Assembly: GCA_027033555.1 (NCBI GenBank)
Contig: JALVLE010000118.1
Span: forward strand, 1 to 5,104
Direction of reading: 5' to 3'
Source: Caldifarciminota bacterium
Lineage (GTDB): Bacteria; Hydrothermota; Hydrothermia; UBA1063; CAJXJZ01
DNA: 5,104 nucleotides
Shown here one piece after another: positions 1-5,104 of this stretch. Below the pieces are notes generated by a model. That model saw only the letters and a list, made by a program, of their open reading frames with translations. It was not told the origin of the DNA and did not search any database. The first letter of the stretch is position 1, and every line of letters starts with the position of its first letter. Position numbers and translations under genes: made by a program.

Positions 1-526
1 AGCCTGGCCCCCTGTATGGTTGTTCTTTCCTTGTGAAAAGTTCTTTTGTGAGGTCTTTCATTCCGAATTTCTCCTCAACGTATTTTCTTGTGTCAAAATC
101 CTTTCTCATAGGAGGGATACCCTTCCAGTCTTCAAGAAGGAATTCATCCAGTCTTGGATGTCCTTCAAATACTATTCCGAACATTTCATGAATCTCCCTC
201 TCATAGTCAAAGGCCATTTCATACACATGAATAGCCGTTGGCATAGTTTCCTTATCCCTTTTTATACGAGTGCTTATTAGCACATGGACATTGTAGGTGA
301 GGGAGTAGATATTGTAAACAAGTTCAAATTCTCCCTCATTTATCCAGTCAACGCAGGTAAGAAGTGTAAACTGGTGAAATCCTCGTTGCTTCATATAGGC
401 AAGCATTGGGAGCACCATGTTTTTAGGAACACTTACCCTTACCCGTTTTTCCCTCTGAATATTTACCTTCGCAAACTCTCCAAAAGTAGTTTCAATGTCC
501 TTTTTGATTTTTTCTTCCTGTGTCAT
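1..526 (-). CDS. mbxK: NuoC-like 30 kDa subunit, MbxK type (3' partial)
   Basis: This is the hydrophilic 30 kDa-type subunit (NuoC / hydrogenase component 3 / MbxK family), which in related complexes packs against the 49 kDa-like large subunit in the cytoplasmic arm. The frame opens at ATG 526 and reads 175 codons to the window edge without a stop, so the C-terminus is missing. The family signature is clear at residues 108-144: YEREIHEMFGI, then EGHPRLDEF, then a DWKG-x-PP segment ending in RKDF, matching the ERE-DMFGI-F-GHP-L...PLRKD block of NuoC. There are no membrane segments. ATG 526 overlaps the TGA of the upstream NuoB-like gene by four bases (ATGA), and GGAG lies nine bases upstream, implying translational coupling. 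The family call is secure from the motif. The Mbx assignment rests on gene order and on the neighbouring J subunit. Whether the gene ends soon or is fused to a large subunit cannot be seen. Confidence 0.93.
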   Translation of the reverse strand, partial: MTQEEKIKKDIETTFGEFAKVNIQREKRVRVSVPKNMVLPMLAYMKQRGFHQFTLLTCVDWINEGEFELVYNIYSLTYNVHVLISTRIKRDKETMPTAIHVYEMAFDYEREIHEMFGIVFEGHPRLDEFLLEDWKGIPPMRKDFDTRKYVEEKFGMKDLTKELFTRKEQPYRGPG

Positions 527-1032
527 TTTTTCACGCTCCATTTTTCAACATCAAATAGCTCTGCCTGATTCTTTTTATACCATTCGTAGTTTTCAATATA
601 TTTTTTCCATGCATTTGCTTCCCCTTTTGCTATCATCTCGCGCAGTTTGAGGAAAGCATCTATTATGGCTTCCGGTCTTGGCATGCAACCGTTTATATAG
701 AGGTCAACGGGAATATAAAGCTCCAGTTTTTTTATAACATTGTAAGAGTCCCAGTACATTCCGCCGTTTATGGTACATGAACCAAATCCTATGACATACC
801 TGGGAGTTGGCATCTGCTCGTATGCTCTTACCACTCTTTTCAGTGTTTTAACTGTTAGATAACCTGTGATAAGCAGAAGATCCGACTGCCTTGGTGTTGC
901 CATTGGCATTATTCCAAAGCGCTCCATATCAAATCTTGATGTCATGGTTGGTGGGAGCTCCACAGCTCCACACCCTGTGCAAAAATGCATCATCCACAGA
1001 GAACGTGATTGTGCAAATTTAAATAGCTTCAT
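523..1032 (-). CDS. mbxJ: NuoB-like iron-sulfur subunit, MbxJ type
   Basis: This 169-residue protein is the small iron-sulfur subunit (NuoB / [NiFe]-hydrogenase small subunit family) that holds the [4Fe-4S] cluster nearest the active site. Four likely ligands are visible: Cys18 and Cys21 (CTGCGAVEL), Cys86 (GSCTINGG) and Cys116 (GCMPRPEA). Complex I NuoB has adjacent cysteines (CC) at the first position, and group 4 hydrogenases usually have CNGCDIE. This protein has the hydrogenase-like CxxC but keeps complex I-like RFDMERFG, PRQSD, MPTPR and PVD motifs, a combination I associate with MbxJ. The C-terminus (about 137-169) is a charged helix without cysteines. ATG 1032 is chosen because GGAGGT sits four bases upstream. 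An in-frame TTG at 1044 would add four residues but precedes that site. The gene begins two bases after the NuoH-like stop codon and overlaps the NuoC-like start by four bases. The family call is secure and the Mbx subtype is likely. Confidence 0.94.
   Translation of the reverse strand: MKLFKFAQSRSLWMMHFCTGCGAVELPPTMTSRFDMERFGIMPMATPRQSDLLLITGYLTVKTLKRVVRAYEQMPTPRYVIGFGSCTINGGMYWDSYNVIKKLELYIPVDLYINGCMPRPEAIIDAFLKLREMIAKGEANAWKKYIENYEWYKKNQAELFDVEKWSVKK
536..539 (-). promoter_or_regulatory. Ribosome-binding site of the K gene (weaker)
   Basis: GGAG on the minus strand lies nine bases before ATG 526, inside the last codons of the J gene. It is shorter and further from the start than the other three sites in this operon, so K may depend more on coupling to translation of J. 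Confidence 0.6.
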
Positions 1033-1034
1033 CT

Positions 1035-1922
1035 CTACCTCCAAAAATAAACCTGTAAAATCCCCAAAATTGCAAACAGTAGAGGAATACCCCAGTAAAA
1101 TCTTACTGCCTGTTCAATACGGAAACGAGGCATTACTGCATTTACGAGTACTGAACCCATAAATACAGTAAATGTTCCCACAAAGAACCAGAGGATGTTT
1201 TGGGGACCAAAAAATATGTCCACAAGGAGTCCTGTTTCCACAATTATTCCAACAGCGTGCCATAGCTGAAGTAATCCCAGGAATTTGCCTCCGTATTCCA
1301 CCATAGGTCCTGAAGCTATTTCGTGGGGAGCAATGGGAAGGTCAAAGGGTTTCTCTCCCAGCATCCCTTGAATAGCAAACAGGGCTGCTATAAAGGAAAT
1401 AGGATACATTAAAGCTGCCCATCTGGGGAAGGTACCCTGTGCGAGTATAACTTTATAGATAGATGCTGTATGGTTGGCATAAAATACAGGAAGAGTTGCC
1501 ATAAAGAAAATGATTTCGTAGCCCAGCATTAATGAAAGTGCCCTCGCAATACCTATGGTTGCATTTGAATTGGCTGAATCTCCGGCTCCAAGTGCCATTC
1601 CGAGAGGACCTACAACAAGAAGATATAAAACCACGAATAGATCCCCATTGAAGTGGAGAAGAGGAGTATGATTTCCCAGTGGTAAAAATAAAAGGGTGGC
1701 ACTTATCCCCGCGTAGGCAATTACAGGCCCGAGGATGTGCATCACTCCATGTGCTGCCACGTCTTTTTTAGGAAGCAGTTTGAGAACATCTAAAATGGGC
1801 TGGTAAATGGGGGGACCGTATCTATTCTGTACATGGGCTGTTACCTTTCTTGCTGCACCCATGTACAAAAGTCCAAGGATCGTTACAAGCAAAAGGTAAA
1901 GAAAAAAGTATATGATACTCAT
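1035..1922 (-). CDS. mbxM: NuoH-like membrane anchor subunit, MbxM type
   Basis: This 295-residue integral membrane protein belongs to the NuoH / HyfC / EchB / MbhM family, which joins the iron-sulfur arm to the membrane arm and helps link electron transfer to ion movement. About eight hydrophobic segments can be read, starting with residues 3-22. Family motifs appear in order: RKVTAHVQNRYGPP (25-38, the loop facing the NuoB-like subunit), IARALSLMLGYE (125-136, ending in the conserved membrane Glu136), GEKPFDLPIAPHE (189-201, the acidic loop equivalent to NuoH's RPFDLPE-E) and PRFRIEQ (265-271, the PRFR-DQ motif). Its length is a little below E. coli NuoH (about 325) and typical of the hydrogenase-type members. 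ATG 1922 has GGGAGGT five bases upstream and overlaps the TGA of the antiporter gene by four bases. The stop TAG overlaps the ribosome-binding site of the next gene. No disrupted motif is seen. Confidence 0.95.
   Translation of the reverse strand: MSIIYFFLYLLLVTILGLLYMGAARKVTAHVQNRYGPPIYQPILDVLKLLPKKDVAAHGVMHILGPVIAYAGISATLLFLPLGNHTPLLHFNGDLFVVLYLLVVGPLGMALGAGDSANSNATIGIARALSLMLGYEIIFFMATLPVFYANHTASIYKVILAQGTFPRWAALMYPISFIAALFAIQGMLGEKPFDLPIAPHEIASGPMVEYGGKFLGLLQLWHAVGIIVETGLLVDIFFGPQNILWFFVGTFTVFMGSVLVNAVMPRFRIEQAVRFYWGIPLLFAILGILQVYFWR
1037..1042 (-). promoter_or_regulatory. Ribosome-binding site of the J gene
   Basis: GGAGGT on the minus strand lies four bases before ATG 1032 and supports that start over the upstream TTG 1044. 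It overlaps the last codons and the first base of the TAG stop of the NuoH-like gene. Confidence 0.85.
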
Positions 1923-3724
1923 AATTTACCTCCCATTAGGTATGCAAGTAGAGAAAAGAAGAGCACAAGATAAAAAAGGTAAACCCTCGCATCTCCAAGA
2001 TAAAATCCTCGTGCTATTTCTCCGAAAAGAGCAAATAGCTTGAGGAAGGCGTTAAGTAGTTTTTCAAAACTCCATGTTAATGGTTTGCCGAATGCCTTTT
2101 TGAGAAAGCCATAGAATTCTCCGGCATAATGGAGTTCAAAATCTTCGTCTATAGCCTCGGTAGCTGTGTAGTTATCTGTCTGTTCTGCCTTATATATTTT
2201 GCCAAAGATGAAATATATGAGGAGGGAAAGTAAAAATGTGATACCCATGACCAGGCCCACTGTCGGGAAATTCACATGTCCAAGAGAGGTTGTCATGGTT
2301 GTAATGTTGTATCCAAGTTCTGGCTTAAGGTAGAATCTTACTATATAATCAATGTATTTTATCACCAGTCCCGGCGCAACTCCCAGTACAAGGGTGGGTA
2401 TTAAAAGTATAATAACTCCTATAATATACCCTAAAGGAGCTTCTTTGACTTCTCTGTGTTCTTTGTGCAGTTTGCCAAGGAAAATACCGTGAATAAGCTT
2501 GTAGGAGTAAAGAAAGGCAGTAATGGATGCAAAGAAGATGAGAGATACCAGAAAGAGGTCTCCCTTCATAATAACAGCCTCATACAATAACCATTTGGAA
2601 GGGAATCCGATTGTTGGTGGCACACCTGAGGTGGCAATTATCCCGAATAATAGCCCCAGAAAGGAAATGGGCATTTTCTTTATAAGCCCACCCATTTTTC
2701 GGAGGTCAGTGGTTTTTAGTCTATAGTACACACCTGCCACAACAAGGAACAGAAGGGATTCAAAAACAGCGTGCCCCAGGGCATGGAAAAATGCGGCAAC
2801 CACGCTGTAGTGTGTGTGAATGCCAAAGCCCACCGCCACATAGCCAAGCTGGCTTATACTTGAGTAAGCGAGAAGTTTCTTCGCGTCATCCTGCATGAAA
2901 GCATAAATGCCTGCAAGTGTGGCTGTTATTCCTCCAAGCCATGCAAATACCGTAAGGAACCATGGATACCTGGAAGCAATTTCAGTGAAAATCTTAAAAA
3001 GTGCAACAAAATAACCAAAGATACCGATTTTTGAAAGTCCACCTGAGAAAAACACTGTAAAAGCATCCTTTGAGTCGCTGTAAGCGCCAGGTGCCCAGAG
3101 GTGGAAAGGCATAAGTGCTGCTTTTACCATGAAAGGAGTAAGAATCAGAATAAGTATCAGGATATTAATATGTCCTCCTGCAAAAGAAATATCCCCTATC
3201 ATCACAGAGTGGGTTATGTGCACTTTAAGGAATGTACCAAAGAGAAATGCATAGCCGCCAAAAACAGACCACACAAGATACTTAAATGCCGATTCTGGGG
3301 AATATTCGTTCTTGCCTTTTAGTACCATAAAGAAAGAAAACAGGCTCATGGTCTCAAAAAGAAAGAAAAAGGATATGAGGTCTTTTGCAAAGAGAACACC
3401 AATTGCACCTGTAAGTGTAAGGAATGCAAAGAGATAGTAAGCGCCATCATTGTCTTCATGGAAAGAAGCAAGCAGGAATATAAGAAACAGTGCAAGAACA
3501 ATAATTCCGAAAAACATTGTGGAAAAACCTGTTCCAAAGTGAACATGATACACTTTGAGGTTAAGAGAATAGCTCAATCCAGGCCTGATGTTGAGGATAA
3601 ACAATAAACTTCCGGCAAGCCAGCCGAGTAAAGCCACAATATTCCTCAGTGCCTTTACAGGACCGAGGAAAAGCACAAGAAGTCCTGTTAGAATAAACAC
3701 AAGAAGAACATAGAACATTGTCAT
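1919..3724 (-). CDS. mbxH': Large antiporter-like subunit, MbxH' type (NuoL/M family)
   Basis: This 601-residue polytopic membrane protein is of the proton-translocating NuoL/NuoM/MrpA-D family. The core (about 1-460) carries the expected landmarks: Glu124 in FLFETMSLFSF (TM5 Glu), AFKYL (147-151), Lys201 in MVKAALMPFHLWAPGAY (TM7 Lys), Lys232 in GLSKIGIFG (TM8), LLAYSSISQLG (284-294) and PPTIGFPSKW (369-378). The usual HAxxK motif of the next half-channel helix reads HAVFESLLF, with Glu322 in place of Lys. After the core come another membrane segment (about 486-508), an acidic linker, an amphipathic stretch (about 536-575) and a last helix (about 581-597), recalling the lateral helix of NuoL. 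ATG 3724 is chosen because GGAGGT lies five bases upstream. GTG 3727 would leave only two bases, and ATG 3718 is further away. The start overlaps the upstream stop by one base (TGATG). The family is certain; the H' name is inferred from gene order. Confidence 0.94.
   Translation of the reverse strand: MTMFYVLLVFILTGLLVLFLGPVKALRNIVALLGWLAGSLLFILNIRPGLSYSLNLKVYHVHFGTGFSTMFFGIIVLALFLIFLLASFHEDNDGAYYLFAFLTLTGAIGVLFAKDLISFFFLFETMSLFSFFMVLKGKNEYSPESAFKYLVWSVFGGYAFLFGTFLKVHITHSVMIGDISFAGGHINILILILILTPFMVKAALMPFHLWAPGAYSDSKDAFTVFFSGGLSKIGIFGYFVALFKIFTEIASRYPWFLTVFAWLGGITATLAGIYAFMQDDAKKLLAYSSISQLGYVAVGFGIHTHYSVVAAFFHALGHAVFESLLFLVVAGVYYRLKTTDLRKMGGLIKKMPISFLGLLFGIIATSGVPPTIGFPSKWLLYEAVIMKGDLFLVSLIFFASITAFLYSYKLIHGIFLGKLHKEHREVKEAPLGYIIGVIILLIPTLVLGVAPGLVIKYIDYIVRFYLKPELGYNITTMTTSLGHVNFPTVGLVMGITFLLSLLIYFIFGKIYKAEQTDNYTATEAIDEDFELHYAGEFYGFLKKAFGKPLTWSFEKLLNAFLKLFALFGEIARGFYLGDARVYLFYLVLFFSLLAYLMGGKL
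1928..1934 (-). promoter_or_regulatory. Ribosome-binding site of the M gene
   Basis: GGGAGGT on the minus strand lies five bases before ATG 1922. GGAGGT forms the Gly-Gly codons near the C-terminus of H' (MGGKL followed by TGA). Confidence 0.85.
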
Positions 3725-5104
3725 CACAGACCTCCTATTATAGAACTTATATATGCTGTCCTCTCAAAGAGTGCCCTTGCAGCTTGGTGGGCAAATGTAA
3801 ATACAGGGTGAGGCCATATACCGAAACCGATTATAAATAATGCGAAGATTACCATGATTGAGGCATAAAGCGGATTGATATTATGCTTTATACCTTCTCC
3901 CGTGAATATATTCACGATGACCCTTCCGTAGTAGTAAATTTCAAGAAGCGAAACCAGAAGAACAAGTCCAATCAGATACACGTAGCCGGCTTTCAGCATG
4001 CTGATAAGGGCTGATATTTTTGACCAGAAACCGAAGAAAAAAGGCATTCCCAGAATTGTAAGGGCGCCCATTGTAAAAAGCAGGCCTGCGAGGAAATTGC
4101 TTCTTCCACTGCCTTTGAGATCCTCAAGGTAATAATCCCTTGTTCCACCGGTTAGTGCTCCGAGAGAAAGGAACAAGAGGCCTTTGCCAAACGCGTGGTT
4201 GAGAGCAAGGAGAATGATGGTAGTGAATATGAAAATGTCTGACCTTTTTGAAATTAGGGCTAAAACAAATAACAAGAGTCCCATTTGTCCTATTGAGGAA
4301 TATGCAAGCATTCTTTTTATGTTTTTCTGCATGAGAGCGGCAAACTCTGCTATCACAAAGGTGATTATGCCAAGGTAAAAAATGATACCAAGGGCATAAA
4401 AGCTATTGAATATGGTAAAGAATACCCTCGCGGCAAGATAAACACCGGCTTTTGAGATGATGGATGCGAGCTGAGTACTTATACTGTCGTGTGCTCCCTC
4501 GTATGCATCTGGAGCCCATGCATTCAAGGGGAAGAGCTCTATTTCAACGCCGATGCCGGTAAGTAAAAGAAGTGCAGCAAATATCTTAATGCTGTAAGGT
4601 ATATCTGGCATGTATTTTGCAATTTCAGCCATGTTTAATGAACCTGTGGATAAGTAAAGCACAATAATACCGAGAAGATAGAGTGAGGAGCCAATTGCTC
4701 CTATCATCATGTATTTGAAAGCGCCTTCCAGTGACTTTTTATCTCTGGTTACCGCTACCAGTCCAAAGGATGATATTTCAAGTATCTCCAGGAAAACGAA
4801 GGAGTTGAATAAGTCTCCTGTCATTATAATTCCCGATGCTCCTAAGATGTTAAGGAGAAAGAGCATGTAAAACTTCTCGTCTTTTTTGCCTTCTGCAAGG
4901 TAGTAAACAGAGAGTAAAAAGCCTATTACCTGGACGAGGAGGGCAAAGAGGAAGCTGAATTTATCAATTGCGAGATTGATGGCAACCGGAGGCTTAAACC
5001 CTGCTGTGGTCACGAGCATGGCACCCCCTGTTATTTTGTTTATATTGCTTGCGAGTATAAAGAGATTTATAAGGGTGGCAACAGGGGGTGCCATGCTCGT
5101 GACC
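3724..5104 (-). CDS. mbxH: MrpD/NuoN-like antiporter subunit, MbxH type (5' partial)
   Basis: This polytopic antiporter-like subunit belongs to the MrpD / NuoN / MbhH family and would be one of two ion-translocating modules here. Numbering from ATG 5094 (456 residues), landmarks are Glu103 in FVFLEILEISSF (TM5 Glu), AFKYMMIGAIGS (126-137), Lys215 in IISKAGVYLAAR (TM8), MLAYSSIGQMG (262-272), NHAFGKGLLFL (299-309, with Lys304) and GMPFFFGFWSK (349-359). The TM7 Lys of the family (GFxxK...PLHxWxPD) is replaced by Glu184 in GVEIELFPLNAWAPDAY. ATG 5094 is unlikely to be the real start: it has no ribosome-binding site, lies inside an inverted repeat, and the frame is open to the window edge. Family members are usually about 480-510 residues, and only one hydrophobic stretch precedes the GFKPPVAINLAID motif where two are expected. 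The gene ends in TGATGA, overlapping the next start. Family certain; start unresolved. Confidence 0.9.
   Translation of the reverse strand, partial: VTSMAPPVATLINLFILASNINKITGGAMLVTTAGFKPPVAINLAIDKFSFLFALLVQVIGFLLSVYYLAEGKKDEKFYMLFLLNILGASGIIMTGDLFNSFVFLEILEISSFGLVAVTRDKKSLEGAFKYMMIGAIGSSLYLLGIIVLYLSTGSLNMAEIAKYMPDIPYSIKIFAALLLLTGIGVEIELFPLNAWAPDAYEGAHDSISTQLASIISKAGVYLAARVFFTIFNSFYALGIIFYLGIITFVIAEFAALMQKNIKRMLAYSSIGQMGLLLFVLALISKRSDIFIFTTIILLALNHAFGKGLLFLSLGALTGGTRDYYLEDLKGSGRSNFLAGLLFTMGALTILGMPFFFGFWSKISALISMLKAGYVYLIGLVLLVSLLEIYYYGRVIVNIFTGEGIKHNINPLYASIMVIFALFIIGFGIWPHPVFTFAHQAARALFERTAYISSIIGGL
3730..3736 (-). promoter_or_regulatory. Ribosome-binding site of the H' gene
   Basis: AGGAGGT on the minus strand lies five bases before ATG 3724 and decides that start over GTG 3727. 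Its GGAGGT portion is also the last Gly-Gly codons of the upstream H gene, whose stop TGA shares its final A with the ATG. Confidence 0.85.
5008..5104. repeat. 25-bp perfect inverted repeat at the window edge
   Basis: Bases 5008-5032 and 5080-5104 are exact reverse complements (25 of 25), separated by 47 bases. The outer arm ends at the last base of the window, so the repeat may continue beyond it. The inner arm encodes conserved-looking sequence of the H gene (TGGAMLVT on the minus strand). The outer arm supplies the apparent start codon and residues MAPPV. This arrangement is typical of a fold-back chimera at a contig end. A genuine hairpin or a real inverted duplication remains possible. 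Confidence 0.9.

Noticed and set aside
1..25. Resemblance between the left edge (GGCCCCCTGT) and the right-edge repeat (GGCACCCCCTGT)
   Set aside because: Only about ten bases are similar and they are interrupted. This is low-complexity chance similarity rather than evidence of a circular or terminally redundant molecule.
20..568. Two plus-strand open frames (20-280 and 284-568)
   Set aside because: They lie antisense to the NuoC-like gene, whose motif block is unmistakable on the minus strand. The plus-strand translations show no family motif and no ribosome-binding site.
1033..1044. TTG 1044 as the start of the J gene
   Set aside because: It lies upstream of the GGAGGT site that fits ATG 1032 and would add only four residues overlapping the preceding gene.
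866..1162. Plus-strand open frame across the J/M junction
   Set aside because: It is the antisense shadow of two well-supported genes and crosses their boundary.
2523..4378. Short frames inside the antiporter genes (2523-2726 +, 3101-3322 +, 3346-3546 -, 4184-4378 +)
   Set aside because: All are contained in conserved coding sequence of H or H' in another frame, with no independent support.
4988..5019. Internal ATG at 5019 as the real start of the H gene
   Set aside because: It follows a G-rich GGGGGT only three bases away, which is a poor site. It would also remove still more of the N-terminal helices expected in this family.

Overview
The window holds five tandem minus-strand genes, with no intergenic gap longer than two bases. 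They encode part of a membrane-bound respiratory complex of the complex I / group 4 hydrogenase / Mrp superfamily. In transcription order (high to low coordinate) they are: a MrpD/NuoN-like antiporter subunit (5' end missing at the right edge), a larger NuoL/M-like antiporter subunit with a C-terminal extension, a NuoH-like membrane anchor, a NuoB-like iron-sulfur subunit, and a NuoC-like 30 kDa subunit (3' end missing at the left edge). The last gene starts at 526 and leaves the window with its reading frame still open.

The order antiporter, antiporter, NuoH-like, NuoB-like, NuoC-like matches the H-H'-M-J-K segment of the mbx operon as I recall it from Thermococcales. There the complex (Mbx, also called MBS) is a ferredoxin-dependent sulfane-sulfur reductase; related loci occur in Thermotogota and other anaerobes. 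The NuoB-like subunit supports this over ordinary complex I: it has CxxC (CTGCGAVEL) where complex I has tandem CC, yet keeps complex I-like RFD/RFG and PRQ-D motifs. The catalytic large subunit (L), the ferredoxin-like subunit (N) and the Mrp-like subunits A to G would lie outside the window. The final electron acceptor (sulfane sulfur, protons or another) therefore cannot be decided here.

How they would work together: J, with K and the unseen L and N, would carry electrons from reduced ferredoxin to the active site. M anchors this arm to the membrane, and H and H' would couple the reaction to H+ or Na+ translocation. The source is probably an anaerobic, possibly thermophilic bacterium or archaeon. 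The strong GGAGGT ribosome-binding sites and frequent AGA/AGG arginine codons fit this but do not identify a lineage.

Region by region: 1-526 K (partial); 523-1032 J; 1035-1922 M; 1919-3724 H'; 3724-5104 H (partial). The last 97 bases contain a perfect 25-bp inverted repeat whose outer arm ends exactly at the window edge, so the apparent N-terminus of H is suspect. I see no RNA genes, mobile elements, CRISPR arrays, promoters or terminators.
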